NCBI GenBank assembly: GCA_036874045.1
Contig: CM072338.1
Coordinates: forward strand, 13,375,001 to 13,439,000
From: Cymodocea nodosa
Taxonomy: Eukaryota > Streptophyta > Magnoliopsida > Alismatales > Cymodoceaceae
Length of the DNA stretch: 64,000 nt
Reading direction: 5' to 3'
In this document: one piece after another, positions 1-10,395 of the stretch
Layout of the letters: the number at the start of each line of letters is the position of its first letter
How positions within the stretch are numbered: the first letter of the stretch is position 1
The notes under the pieces: generated by a model
What the model saw: the letters and a program-made list of their open reading frames with translations, nothing else
What the model was told of the DNA's origin: nothing
The model's database searches: none
Made by a program: the position numbers and the translations under genes

Positions 1-958
1 ATGAATTTTTCCCCTATGAACCATCAAGTCCTAGAGCATTATTGCTCAAAGTAAAGAGAGGAAGGGTGGGCTGAGTTACCTACGACGAAGTCATTGACAT
101 TAAGAGGAATCGTGAATATCACAATCAAAAAGCACTTGGGGTCAAATGGAGGGGCACATCGATAGAATGATCAATAAACACGCAAGAGGGCTCAATCGAG
201 AGGTTGTAGTGTAAAGGGAAGTAGGGTTTGCACAAGCATAGAGGGGGAGCAAGGGTGACGTGTGTCGTAATGTGGGGTTTAAAGAGTTTAAAAAGGGAGA
301 GAGAAAGGGTAAATAGATGGCCAAGATTTTAAGGTTTGTTATTATTTTAACTGTGATGAGAAGGAAAGAAAAATCATTAGAACGATTTTGCTTTGATCCT
401 AACGTTGAGAATTGTCACAATCTAGGCTATGTAATTGAGAGAGAACGGTCAAGGCTTTGCAAATTTGTTATGGAAGAAAAAAGATGTATAGTTTAAATAG
501 GATTGTTTGATCAAAAGATCAAAGGGGGGAGACAAGGTGACCTTCAAATGAGGATCTAGGTTCCAAGATTTGAATAGCTCAAGTTAAAGTTGCTAGCATC
601 TGATTTAAGATGAACAACCAGAAGTAAAGTATTTTAAGTGAAAGATTTCTGGTCGTTTGATCTAAAAGGGATGGCTAGGATGGATTAAAATAAATTAAGA
701 GAGATTTCCTAAACATTAGATCTAAGTAAGATAGATGGCCATGATTAAAATAGATTAAGAGGGATTTCCTAGACATTGGATCTTAGATGGACGGCAAGGA
801 TTAGGACTACCAATAGATGAGCTAGTCACTTGTGGCAAACTTGAAAGTGTTGAAGAATCACTTGGACATATTGATTACAATATGGACTAGCAATAGTACC
901 AAAACCCTAAATCTACTGAACTACACATACAGGCAATTGAAGCCATCAATCTTAGCAC
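1..958. other. Spacer without recognisable gene
   Basis: No reading frame here resembles a known protein, and the open frames are short and scattered. The only structure I see is a degenerate direct repeat near its end, listed separately. Since a Tat-like gypsy RT remnant follows directly, this stretch may be older gypsy sequence decayed past recognition; that is inference. Confidence 0.5.
659..800. repeat. Degenerate tandem repeat, about 61-bp unit
   Basis: Two consecutive units begin with GATCTAA and run through GATGGCTAGGATGGATTAAA-like and GAGATTTCCTAGACATT-like segments. A partial third unit starts at GATCTTAGATGGACGGC. The copies are diverged but in register. Confidence 0.6.
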
Positions 959-959
959 A

Positions 960-1740
960 AAAGAAGATGTTCGAGATGTAAGGATTAACATGAAGTTGTC
1001 CCTAAAGCAGAAAGAACAATTTGCAACATCCTTAAGGGAACATGTTGATGTCTTTTCTTGAAGCTACAAGATATGGTTGGCCATGTTATTGTCCGCCATC
1101 CACCACTAAAAGTAGGAGATGAGTCGATTAAACAAAATCTTTGGAGATGGAGACCCAAGTGAACACTCACACTAAAGGAAGAAATTATGAAACAATATAA
1201 TATGATTTTCCTTAAAGTTGTGATGTATTCGAAATAGCTAGTTAATGTGGTGTAGTACCAAAAGAGAATGGAAGGATTTGTATGTACATTGATTACTAAG
1301 ATCTAAATAAAACTAGCGAAGGATGGCTTTCCTTTACCATACATTGATATACTAGTAGACTACATAACTAGACATAAGATTCTCTACTTTATGGATGAAA
1401 TTCTCTAGTTATAATTAGATTTGAATGACTAAAGTGGACATAGAGAAAATTACTTTCATCACCCAATAGGGGTCTTCTATTACCAAGGCATACATTTGAC
1501 CTCAAAAATGTTGAGATCACTTATCAAAGAGTAATGAAAACCCTCTTTCACAACCCCATGTTCAGAGAAATCAAGATATATGTAATCATATGATCACAAA
1601 GTCAAAAGAACTTGAGGACTACTTCACATGCTTGAAAAAGTTATTTGATAGGCTTAAAAAATATAATCTACACTTACAACCTAAACAAGTGCGTCTTCAA
1701 AGCCTCAATCAACAAGTTTCTTAGATACATAGTGTAACAC
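960..1740 (+). pseudogene. Ty3/gypsy (Tat-like) reverse transcriptase remnant
   Basis: Conceptual translation, with frameshifts and stops, follows the order of plant Tat-lineage gypsy pol. It starts with a segment like LREHVDVFS...YKDMVGH near 1,030-1,095. Next come VGDESIKQNLWRWRP (about 1,110-1,155), a degenerate DYxDLNK and a DGFPLPYIDILVD motif (about 1,290-1,360), then FMDE near 1,390. It ends with KELEDYFTCLKKLFDRLKKY (about 1,605-1,665), which matches the segment after the catalytic domain. The YVDD catalytic box is not readable. Known of the family: this enzyme copies retrotransposon RNA into cDNA. This copy cannot work. The lineage call rests on motif memory, not on a search. Confidence 0.7.
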
Positions 1741-1744
1741 CATC

Positions 1745-2051
1745 TATAGAGACACTACCTCTAATATAATACTCTATGATGAAGAGATAAAAGATTTGAA
1801 GTTGCTACTTCGTCTAATTAAAGATGAACAAATTTATATGTAAGTGCAAGATAAGTGAATTCTATGTGATGCAAACCATAAGTCTAAGTAAGTACTTCAA
1901 GTATGCATTAGATTGGTGTTGGATACCTTATATACTCAAATTACTCGATCTCTCGATTATCCACATTAAGTAGAGAGTTACTAGATATCTAAGGTGTATG
2001 TGTTCTAATGCTTGAGTGTTAAGTATGAATTTAAGTATAAAAATAAAAAGA
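1745..2051. other. Spacer without recognisable gene
   Basis: About 300 bp between the gypsy RT remnant and the copia element with no motif I recognise. It ends at the target site in which the copia element sits. Confidence 0.4.
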
Positions 2052-2056
2052 GATTG
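2052..2056. repeat. Left target-site duplication GAGAT
   Basis: The five bases before the copia 5' LTR are GAGAT. The same five bases follow the 3' LTR at 20,858-20,862. A perfect 5-bp duplication shows that both outer ends come from one integration event. Confidence 0.9.
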
Positions 2057-2204
2057 AAAGGACCTCTAGATTTCGATAATGCAAAAATCAATGTGAGGCT
2101 TTGAATTGTATTTCTCAGGTTTAGTTAGCGCAGCAAAAGATCAGAAGGCAGACAATTCTAAATAGCAAACAGGTTGCAGTTAATCTTAGAATGTGCTGCT
2201 ATAG

Positions 2205-3030
2205 AAAATCGGATAGTTAAGAAAGGATTGAATGATCGGAAAGTTAAAGAGTTAACTATCCAAAAGCTTAAAGGACTTTTCGGAGAGTTAAAAAGATAAC
2301 TATCTGACTTTTTCGGAGAGTTATAGGTATAACTATCCAAAAGTTAAGTCATTCAATTAACCACATGTAGAAATACAGAACGGAAGCTTAAAGGACTTTT
2401 TGGAGAGTTAGATAACTATCTGAGCTTTCTTTTCGGAGAGTTAGATAACTATTCGAGTTTTTCAGTGAGTTACAGGTATAACTTTCTAGAACTTAAGTCA
2501 TCTTATTACGCACGTGCAGAATGGTGAAGCCGACAGTTAAAAGCTTAAAAGGAAAAATCGGAAAGTTAGATAACTATCCAACTTTTTCAAACAGTTACAG
2601 GTATAACCATCCAAAACTTAAGTCATTGAATTTCTCATATGCAGAAATCCAAATAGAAGCTCAAATAAGTTTTTGGAGAGTTAGAAAGATAACTATCCGA
2701 AATCTTGAAGCATTTCAGTGAGTTATAGGTATAACCATCCGAAACTTAAGTCAGTCTTTTATGCACATGCTGAATTAAAGCAATCGGAAAGTTAACAAAG
2801 AGTTACTATAGCTAACTATCCAACAGTTAAATAACTGTTTGGTAAGTTACAATTGCAAGTATCCGACTGAATGATAACTTGCATTATATGATCTGGAATC
2901 CTACATGGCAGAAAGACTTAAGTGATCTTTCGGTGAGTTACAAACATTCTTCAGAGAGTTACACAGCTAACTATCCGAAAGATTAAGAAAATTGAAAGGA
3001 TATCTTGAAATATCTTTCTGAACGGTAACT
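2205..3030. promoter_or_regulatory. Array of short imperfect hairpins in the copia LTR
   Basis: At least a dozen units follow one design: a left arm like TTCGGAGAGTTA, a 4-10 base spacer often reading GGTA or GA, and a right arm like TAACTATCCGAA. Clear units lie near 2,278, 2,309, 2,398, 2,432, 2,548, 2,672 and 2,930. The array is repeated in the 3' LTR. The arms contain TATCC/GGATA and TAACTA cores that resemble known plant MYB-type and I-box sites. A role as enhancer repeats in U3 is inference. Confidence 0.6.
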
Positions 3031-3552
3031 TACCGTATTTAGGACTGAAGTCTAATCAAGTACAGTAGAATACATCCGTTGGAAGAAAAATATGATCATT
3101 ACACATGTTTTGTATATATACACGATACAGACAATGGAAATACATAGCTTTTTGCTCATACACATACTTACACCAAGCTCAACAGAAGAAAAGCTTTAGA
3201 GATCAAATCATCTTCAACATTTATAGACTGAATTTCAGAAGCTCATCACGCACTCAACTCTGTTACTCACAAGCTAGTGTTTACTAAAGTACACGGATCA
3301 AAACTTCAGAGAAAGGATTGGTTGGAACTTCGACTAGGAAGCTCAAGTGAATGGTTGGTTCTTGCTTAAACCCTAAGGGGGGGTTTGTGCACTCGGAATC
3401 TGACGAAATTGAAAATATTTTCTGTCAGATTCTGAGTTAGTGGTGTTTATGCATTTTGGAATTCAAATTCCTTGGAATTTGAATTCCAAACATTAACAAA
3501 AGTTGGGAAAATGAATTCCGACCTAAAAAGGTCGGAATTCATTTTCCGACAT

Positions 3553-3955
3553 TCGGCCCCTCGCATCCCGCTCGTCGTCCTCGCTTGCACGATCGTTGTC
3601 TCGCTCGTCGCCCTCGCCTACGTGCTCGTCGTCTGGCTCGTCGCCCTCGCCTGCGTCATCGTCTTCTTGCTCGTCGCCCTCACCTACGTGCTCGTAGACT
3701 CGCTCGTCGCCCTCGCCCGTGCGCTCGTCGTCTCGCTCGTCGCCCTCGCCTACGTGTGTCGTGTCACTCGTCGTCCTCGCCTACGTGCTCGTCGTCCTCG
3801 CCCGTCGCCCTCGCCTGCGCGCTCGTCGTCTCGCTCGTTGCCCTCGCCTGCGTGTGTCGTCTCGCTCGTCGCCCTCGCCTGCATGCTCGTCGTCTCACTC
3901 GTCCTCCTAGCCCACACGCTCGTCGGCCCCTCGTCGATTCCCCCTCGCGCTCGTC
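3553..3955. repeat. GC-rich minisatellite in the Harbinger derivative
   Basis: A tandem array with a short unit resembling CGCTCGTCGCCCTCGCCT, repeated with small variations. Long overlapping open frames cross it in several phases (187 and 137 codons on the plus strand). They have Arg/Leu/Val-rich repeat composition and are by-products of the repeat, not convincing genes. It lies near the element's 5' end, as does the minisatellite of the long relative. Confidence 0.75.
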
Positions 3956-4220
3956 GGCACCAACACTTTCGAGTATCGAAAGTCTCTATTTCTCCTAAAC
4001 GAACGCAAGTATGTGGTATCGCAGATTTGCGTTGATTTGAGAAATTTGTTATGAGGTATGTGTATCAGGCCTTGATTTGAGAAATTTGTTGATTCAACAT
4101 TTTATTTTGTTTTGGTATGCAATGATCTAGTTTTACATTGATGTGTTGGAGTGTTGGGTTCGACTCAATTTTTCTTTCCAGTAACCATGAACATTTCGAG
4201 ATATTTGCTAGGTATGTGTA

Positions 4221-4401
4221 AGATCTTGAAGATGAAGTACAAGAAGATGAACGTGATATACAAGTTGAAGACTCTACAAATGTAGAAAGACAATATGAAA
4301 TACTTAACACTATTGGGAACAACACACAAGAGCAAAGAAAAGAAATTGCAGATAAATTTCGTGAAAATATTATGTATGCAATGTGGGATGGTCGTGAATG
4401 A
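4221..4401 (+). pseudogene. Harbinger transposase C-terminal fragment
   Basis: The plus-strand frame reads an acidic segment like LEDEVQEDERD, then EILNTIGNNTQEQRKEIADK and ends NIMYAMWDGRE followed by TGA at 4,399-4,401. The same stretch, with a few changes, is found in reverse at the C-terminus of the transposase at 47,950-49,180. The catalytic core is absent here, so the fragment has no transposase activity of its own. Confidence 0.75.
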
Positions 4402-5097
4402 AAATATTACAAACATCATAATGAGTAAATTTTTTGTAATATGCCTTTTTTTTTATCATTACGAGGAATATAAAATTTATAATTATCCTTTTGTTGTTTT
4501 AAATATGTAATATAACGGGAAAGTTATCAATTTCTGTTATGTTCTGATTTATTTTATATAATGATATATTTAATTAATTGATAAATGATATATAAATATT
4601 TATTTTAATAATATATTCATTTATTAATGTCAACAATTCATTAATAAATTAATTACATTTTCACTAATTATTTTAAGTCAATACTTAATTTTATTAAAAA
4701 TCAATTTTATTCAATTCCCTCCAATTCTGTCACGTGCACAAACACCTGGAATTCAATTTCCGTCAAATTCCTGAATGTGCACAAACACCCAGATTTTGAA
4801 TTCTTTCCGTCAAATTCTGCAGAATTCAAATTCCGTTAGAATTCAAATTCTACGGAATTCAAATTCCAAGTGCACAAACCCCCCCTAAAGCAAGTGATTG
4901 TAAGTTTGCAAAAGTTTAGTGAAACCCAAGTATCCCTTGGGGGTGGACTAGCTGTTAGTGGTGAACCACCTAAAATCTCTGTGTGTACTCTTTTATCGTG
5001 TGCTTGCTATTTCTTTATACTAATCTACTACTAAAAGGTTAAGAAACAAATTATTATCATTCACCCCCCCTCTGGTAAGCCCTAAGGTCCTAACAAT

Positions 5098-5110
5098 TGG
5101 TATCAGAGCA
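5098..5110 (+). other. Primer-binding site, initiator tRNA-Met type
   Basis: TGGTATCAGAGCA begins two bases after the end of the 5' LTR. It is the standard plant Ty1/copia site, complementary to the 3' end of initiator methionine tRNA. Confidence 0.92.
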
Positions 5111-5147
5111 ATGTTGATCTCATTAATAGATTTAACCATCTAAGATC

Positions 5148-6512
5148 ATGGCTTTCCACACCGTAGAGGGTCAGAATATCCATCGACCTCCCCTCTTTGA
5201 TGGTAGCAATTATAGCTACTGGAAAAATAGGATGGAGTGCTTTCTTAGGAGTACAGATGTGAAACTTTGGAGAATAGTTGTACATGGTACACCAACTCCA
5301 ATTAGTCATGAAAGTGACTAGACTGAGGAGGATGAAAGAATCATCCAAATGGATGCTCGTGGGCTTAATTCCATTTACTGTGCACTAATTGGTGAACAGT
5401 ATAATAAAATATCAGCTTGTAAATTCTCCCATGAAGTTTGGAAGATCCTTCAAATTACATATGAAGGAACCAGCCAAGTTAAAGATACTAAAATCAACAT
5501 TTTGTTAAGAAAATATGAATTATTCAAAATGCTTGAAAAAGAAAGTATCACTGAAATGTTTTCTAGATTTACAAAAATTATGAATGAACTAAAAGGCCTT
5601 GGGAGGAGTTTTTCTAATCGTGAACAGATACAAAAGATCCTAAGAAACCTGACAATCAAATAGAAGCAAAAGTCTACTTCCATACAAGATTCAAAGGATC
5701 TAAACAACTATTCAGTTGAAGATCTGTTGGGAAACCTTCTAGCCTATGAAGTCCAAATGAAGGAATGGAAAGGAGTCACTGAAAGAAAGGCAGAGAAAAA
5801 GAAAGAACTAGTTTTTCCCTCAACAGAAGATCAACCAAGCTCGGATGAGGATGAAGTGTTACTGTTGGCCAGGAACTTTAGAAGGATGATGAGACAAGGA
5901 GGCAAAGCCAGCTCCTCAAAATTAAAAGTCCCTACATGCTACAAGTCCAAGAAACTAGGACACATTCAACTTTATTGTCTTTTTCAACAGGAGGAGGACA
6001 AACAGAAATGGAAGAGGAAGAATAAGAAGAAAATGGCCTTGAAAGCCACTTAGGATGACAACAGTTCATCCAGCAGGTCATCAGACTCAGATGAGGAGGC
6101 ATCTGCAAACGTGTGCTTTGCTGCACAAGAGGTATGTTCTACATCTCTCTATTACTCAGAAAAAGAAAATGATGATGTAGATATAGATAGTCTTCTCTAT
6201 ACAGTAGATAACTTATATGTAAAATGTAAAAAGTACAAGAAAGAATTAAAGAGTTTAAATTCCTATCTAGAAGATGTTTTTGCTGAACTAGAAAAAGTCC
6301 AAGTTGATAATAGGGAATTAAAAACTAAAGTGGATAGCTATAGTTGTAAAAATCTTGATCTGAAAAAAGAAAATAAGAATCTGTTATCTGAAGTTACTGA
6401 TTTAAAGAAAACTATATGTAAATTTACTAAGGGTGAAAATAGTTTAAACAAAATCATAGGATCTCAAAGAATAGAAAGAAGTAAATTTGGCCTAGGGTAT
6501 GCTATACCATAG
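5148..6512 (+). pseudogene. Copia gag (broken by in-frame stops)
   Basis: The frame opens at ATG 5,148 (MAFHTVEGQ...) and stays in one phase to 6,512, with TAG stops at 5,319, 5,661, 6,051 and 6,510. An N-terminal DUF4219/UBN2-type segment reads FDGSNYSYWKNRMECFL. The UBN2 core contains EKESITEMFSRFTKI and ends GRSFSNREQIQKILR. A zinc knuckle is degraded to CYKSKKLGHIQLYC; the second cysteine has become serine and the spacing is otherwise kept. An acidic linker follows, then a long Lys/Leu coiled coil (about 6,180-6,450) and the late motif FGLGYAIP. Gag normally forms the virus-like particle that packages element RNA. The 6,051 stop falls where KATW is expected, consistent with TGG to TAG. 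Confidence 0.85.
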
Positions 6513-6690
6513 GAAACTCCTTACTGTAGTGGAAAAATTAGATCTTACAGAGATGACACAATTGTGTTTGTCATTAAGAAGATATCTACTTCTATATAGC
6601 TACCAAAAGGCAACAGGTTCAATATACAAAGGACTAACACTGATGGACCTAAGAAGATATGGGTACCAAAAGTCTTAATTTCAACATGAT

Positions 6691-7194
6691 TTGCAGGACT
6701 GCATGGACAAGAAAGCTCAAACGTCCAAGTGGATCATTGACAGTGGATGCTCAAAGCATATGACAAGTAAGAAAAGACTTCTGGAATCTGTTAAATCAAT
6801 AAATTCAGGATTTGTTAAGTTTGGTAACAATGAAAAATGTAGAATTACTGCCATAGGGAATGTTGCATCTAAAAATGGAAAAATAGAAAATATCTTACAT
6901 GTAAATGGTTTAAAACAAAATCTGCTAAGTGTAGGTCAATTATGTGACAAAGGTTACAATATACTCTTTACTGCAAAAAACTATTTTATATTACAATAGG
7001 ATACACATGAAATCAAATTTACTGGATATAGAAATAATTCAAATTATGCTTTGGAATTTTCATGTGATAATATATCTAGTGATGCATGTTTAGTTGCTTC
7101 TAATGAAGATGAATGGTTATGACAAAAGATTAAATCATGCAAACATGAGACTTATAAGAAAATTGACCAAACATGATATTGTTAGAGGTGTACC
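6691..7194 (+). pseudogene. Copia protease and start of integrase, cut by the Athila insertion
   Basis: The frame differs from gag, so there is a shift between 6,512 and 6,691. The aspartic protease signature is WIIDSGCSKHMTS, with catalytic DSG near 6,736. It is followed by LLSVGQLCDKGYNI, the usual segment before integrase. A TAG follows the protease at about 6,997. From about 7,113 the integrase N-terminal zinc-binding region is readable (LNHANMRLIRKLTKHDIVRG) but shifted and stopped. It breaks at RGVP where the Athila-like element begins and resumes at 16,446 with KLKFKRDKLC. Confidence 0.83.
7190..7194. repeat. Left flank duplication GTACC of the Athila-like insertion
   Basis: GTACC precedes the LTR start. 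At the other edge, 16,441-16,445, the bases are GTGCC, a 4 of 5 match. The copia reading frame is continuous if one copy is removed. Because the element lacks its 3' LTR, the right copy may be real and mutated or a chance microhomology. Confidence 0.6.
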
Positions 7195-7365
7195 TGTTTA
7201 GAATGAAAAAGTGCATATTATTAACGGTTAAATGATGGTTAATTGCATAATATTTAGCTTATCATATGAGAATTAAGCCATTATGTTATAATTACACTGT
7301 TATATGCTTTAATTAAAGAATCTGCTTAATTTTGGGGAATTAATGTTAATTTAGTACATTTCTGA

Positions 7366-8030
7366 ACTGTCGGTAAGTTGCAGGCTGTGAAACTCTTAAG
7401 TATCCAAATTTTCTGATATTTCGGACAGTTATGTTTAACATACCGAACATATTTCGAATAGTTATGTTTAATAGACCAAACATGTATCGGATAGTTATGT
7501 TTAAATTGCCGAACAGTTATGTTTTGAAAGAATAGTTTATTATTTCCTGAAGTACACATGTCGAAACCATAATGCATGACTTAAGTGAACTTTCGGTGAG
7601 TTATCTATAACTATCCGAAATTACAGCTGGGCATCAGACAGTTATATGTGTAACTCTTCGAAATCTCTTTTTATTTATAAAATAGTTGTGGACACGTGTC
7701 ATGTTCTGGTAAAGTGACTTAAGTGGATTTTCGGTGAGTTATCTGTAACTATCTGAAATGCATCTGAGCATCGGATAGTTAAACCTGTAACTCTTTGAAA
7801 TGTTTATTTTATTATTAAACTGTTGCTAACATGTGTCGAGATTTGGTAGATTTACTTAAGTTATATATCGGTGAGTTATCTGTAACTATCCGAAATGCAC
7901 CTGAGCATTAGATAGTTAAGTTTGTAAGTATCCGAAATGCACCTAAGCATCGGATAGTTAAATTTATGCACGTGTTTTATAGTTAAATCAACGAAGAAAG
8001 TCTGTTGAGTTATCTATAACTCCACGGACT
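7366..8030. promoter_or_regulatory. Array of short imperfect hairpins in the Athila LTR
   Basis: About ten units share the design seen in the copia LTR: TTCGGTGAGTTA, a short loop TCTA, then TAACTATCCGAA. Good copies start near 7,592, 7,731 and 7,868. The segment 7,578-7,603 matches copia LTR 2,915-2,940 at 25 of 26 positions. The shared CGGATAGTTA and TAACTATCCG arms hold MYB-like and I-box-like cores; regulatory function is inference. Confidence 0.6.
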
Positions 8031-8999
8031 ATTTATTTTCTAATATGCCACTGTAGCGGTTGCAAAAACAGGACAGTTGGAAGAAAAACCACGATTGCAT
8101 GTATCGCGTAGGGAGAAGAAAGCATCATCGTTGATATGAATGAAGGAAATTCAACCAACCATTCAAGCAGAAGCAGTTACTACTGAAGAAATATAAAAGA
8201 AAAGAAGAAAAAGAAGAAAAGAGGAGGAGCACCGAGCTTTCTGCAGACAGTATCGGTAATTCTCCAAAGTACCACACCAACCATCATTACCACCACCATA
8301 ACCACCATAATCACCAACCATCGGAGGTCTGTGAGGATACTTTCTTGATGTCAGGTCGATTCCGAGTCAAACACAGTGCCTAACAACCACTGTGAGGAGT
8401 GATCGCGTCGCGGGAAGGGAAGCCATTTTCACCAAGCGCCAACTCATATTTCAGGAGATCGTAAAGCTTCTAGCCTTGACTTCGGGTTGATGTTTGTATG
8501 CTGAAGAGGAGATCATCTTGCAATTCTAGACTCGCGATTCTATAGGGAGAGGAGACAGAATTGTAAGTGGTTTAATTTTCAATGGTGTAATCGCGTTGCA
8601 AGTATTTACTATCGATTGAGATTACTTTACATTTCACCTTTCGCCCATTTCCATGTTCATATTAAAACTAAAATACCAAAAACAATTTATCTTTGTTTGT
8701 ATTTTGTATTTGAGTGTTGTATTGTTTGTGTTGTATCGTGATTAATGTTATCTTTGTCAATGTTGTGATTGTTTTATGTTTGTTTTAGTTTTACAGTTTA
8801 CTGAAATTGGTTCGTTCAAAAGACTTAAAGATTTTAATGGTTATTGTGTGAATTATCTGAATGTTAGTATGCTTAATGATAAATCCAGTGTTTACTAACA
8901 TTAAAGAGCTTAATTGATGTTATTTACAATCTATGGAATCGCCTAATGGTTGGTCGAATTCCTCTGTAAATAGCAGTATTAAAAAGAAAATGCAGGCTC

Positions 9000-9095
9000 G
9001 TGGAGTTAACTTAAGTCCACGAGGTTAGTCTGTTGAGTTAGTCATAACTCAACGAATTTTGTCCGTTAAGTTAACTATAATTCAACGGAGAGCTT
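9000..9095. repeat. Hairpin trio near the 3' end of the Athila LTR
   Basis: Three adjacent inverted repeats: CGTGGAGTTAAC with its partner AAGTCCACG, TGTTGAGTTAG with ATAACTCAACG, and TCCGTTAAGTTAAC with ATAATTCAACGGA. Equivalent hairpins lie at 14,333-14,440 and in the solo LTR at 50,803-50,892. Confidence 0.7.
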
Positions 9096-9363
9096 ATTGA
9101 ATATATAAATTTGATTATTAACAAACGAACAGTTCTAAGTTCTTAAGCAATTCCCTATGAGATCGACCTGTACTTGCACACTGATACAATAGACACTGTG
9201 CACTTGCAGTTAAAGTACAAATTGGAATTAATATCTAAATTGTATTAAATGTTGTTTGTTTACTTCTAAAAGAAAGGCATAAAGCTAAATTAACTAAGTA
9301 AAAACAGAAGTAACAAATCAAAGTTTTTCTGGTGTCGTGCTAGGAAAATCCAAACAAGTTTTA

Positions 9364-9384
9364 TGGCGCCGTTGTCGGGGAATT
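9364..9384 (+). other. Primer-binding site, tRNA-Asp type
   Basis: TGGCGCCGTTGTCGGGGAA starts six bases after the LTR. It matches the complement of the 3' end of aspartate tRNA apart from small changes; Athila elements typically use this primer. Confidence 0.85.
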
Positions 9385-9441
9385 GAATTGAATTAATATA
9401 AGCAACGGTTAGAGCTGTTTCGTTTTAATAGCTAGAGTTGT

Positions 9442-10395
9442 GTGTTTTCTTCTGTAATTAAGAATATGGCATATGCTTATGTTCAAAGATTTCTGAAACC
9501 TGTAATTAATATATGTGAATTCTGCAATTCTGAAGGACATGACATTTCTAACCGTTTGAAATTGAGACGTTTACAGATGGTTAGATCTCATGAACAACAA
9601 ATGAATTATCCTCAGTATAATAGAGTCGAGTATGAGAATCCTATAGTTTACCTAACTGATGGTCAGTATAGAATGTGTAATATGTTGAGAGACACGGAAG
9701 TTTGGGATAGGTATGACAGACTGGAGCATAGTATAGAGCAAAACCTGGACAAACTAGAATACTTTATATGTCAGCAACAAGAAGTCAACCAATTAAACTA
9801 TAAGGAAGCATATTCAGAACCTAAAAAGGATATAATTTACGAAACTAAAAAAATCATAATGAAAATTGATCAAAAATTGAATGCAATGAGATTAGATGAT
9901 CTAGAAAGAAAATTAAAAGCATTAGACGAATATACAATGAAAATACAAGTTATGCAACAGGACGATGAAAATTATAATGTTATAAACCTGCATAATTTGC
10001 AAAATATACAGCAAACAGAAAATATTAATGCAAGAGAATTTAAAGAATGCACTTTAAAACTAAAAACAATTGAAGATCATAATCACGAAAATGATATACA
10101 AAAACATCATAAGAGTAACAAAAATCTGGAAGATGTATGTGTAACATTAAGATCTGGAACTGATATACCACCAAGAACTCAAAATGAAAATAATATGAAG
10201 GTGGATAGGAGTAAAAATCAAAATAATAATGAAAATGTAATAACTAAAAATCTAGAAATCACTGAAGAACAATCTAAATCTGCTAATGAAGCTAAAAATG
10301 ACCAAACAAATCAACTGAAAGAAAAAGAATATTTTAAATCACAATCTTTAACACCCTATCCTGAAAGATTACAACAAACAATACCTAAAAAATAA
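9442..10395 (+). CDS. Athila-like gag (317-codon open frame, shortened)
   Basis: The open frame starts MFSSVIKNM at 9,442; a second Met at 9,466 (MAYAYV) is an equally good start. Near residues 25-40 a CEFCNSEGHD knuckle-like motif lacks its last cysteine. The rest is charged and Asn/Lys-rich with helical segments, and ends with LTPYPERLQQ, the conserved sequence found just before the Athila protease. Athila gag proteins are usually much longer and have a clear retrotransposon-gag capsid domain, which I cannot see, so an N-terminal part is probably missing. Function in the family: particle formation and RNA packaging. The stop TAA at 10,393 lies where the frame would normally continue into protease. 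Confidence 0.65.
   Translation: MFSSVIKNMAYAYVQRFLKPVINICEFCNSEGHDISNRLKLRRLQMVRSHEQQMNYPQYNRVEYENPIVYLTDGQYRMCNMLRDTEVWDRYDRLEHSIEQNLDKLEYFICQQQEVNQLNYKEAYSEPKKDIIYETKKIIMKIDQKLNAMRLDDLERKLKALDEYTMKIQVMQQDDENYNVINLHNLQNIQQTENINAREFKECTLKLKTIEDHNHENDIQKHHKSNKNLEDVCVTLRSGTDIPPRTQNENNMKVDRSKNQNNNENVITKNLEITEEQSKSANEAKNDQTNQLKEKEYFKSQSLTPYPERLQQTIPKK

Larger units (their letters stand above)
3377..4885 (+). mobile_element. Non-autonomous PIF/Harbinger DNA transposon inside the copia 5' LTR
   Basis: The 1,509-bp insertion starts GGGGGGGTTTGTGCACT and ends with the inverted complement AGTGCACAAACCCCCCC. It is flanked by the 3-bp duplication TAA (3,374-3,376 and 4,886-4,888). The uninterrupted site is visible in the 3' LTR, where CCCTAA runs straight into TGCAAGTG. 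TWA duplications and G-rich ends fit PIF/Harbinger. Inside are a GC-rich minisatellite, the C-terminal reading frame of a transposase (4,221-4,401) and subterminal GAATTC-rich repeats. All these parts also occur in the long element at 47,400-54,733, so this looks like an internal-deletion derivative of that family. Confidence 0.88.
2057..5095 (+). repeat. 5' LTR of the copia element (with internal DNA-transposon insertion)
   Basis: The LTR runs from TG at 2,057 to CA at 5,095. At 3,039 bp it is twice as long as the 3' LTR, and the excess is the 1,509-bp Harbinger derivative plus its 3-bp duplication. Without these it is 1,527 bp against 1,526 bp for the partner. The two LTRs align throughout but differ by many substitutions, so the insertion is not recent. 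Inside lies the hairpin array described at 2,205-3,030. Confidence 0.93.
7195..9357 (+). repeat. 5' LTR of the Athila-like element
   Basis: It starts TGTTTAGAATGAAAA and ends TCCAAACA, 2,163 bp. Both ends are confirmed by the solo LTR at 50,468-52,578, which has the same termini in reverse with its own perfect duplication. Two hairpin arrays lie inside (7,366-8,030 and 9,000-9,095). A pyrimidine and CAT-repeat-rich segment lies near 8,260-8,330. Confidence 0.9.

Noticed and set aside
2205-3030. CRISPR-like reading of the hairpin array
   Set aside because: Units vary in sequence and spacing, there are no unique spacers of constant length, and they sit in both LTRs of a plant retrotransposon.
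3472-4035. 187- and 137-codon open frames across 3,472-4,035
   Set aside because: They cover the GC-rich minisatellite in several phases and encode repetitive Arg/Leu/Val/Ser peptides with no domain. GC-rich repeats lack stop codons by composition.
7326-7577. 83-codon minus-strand frame in the Athila LTR
   Set aside because: It lies in the hairpin array and is a by-product of the repeats.
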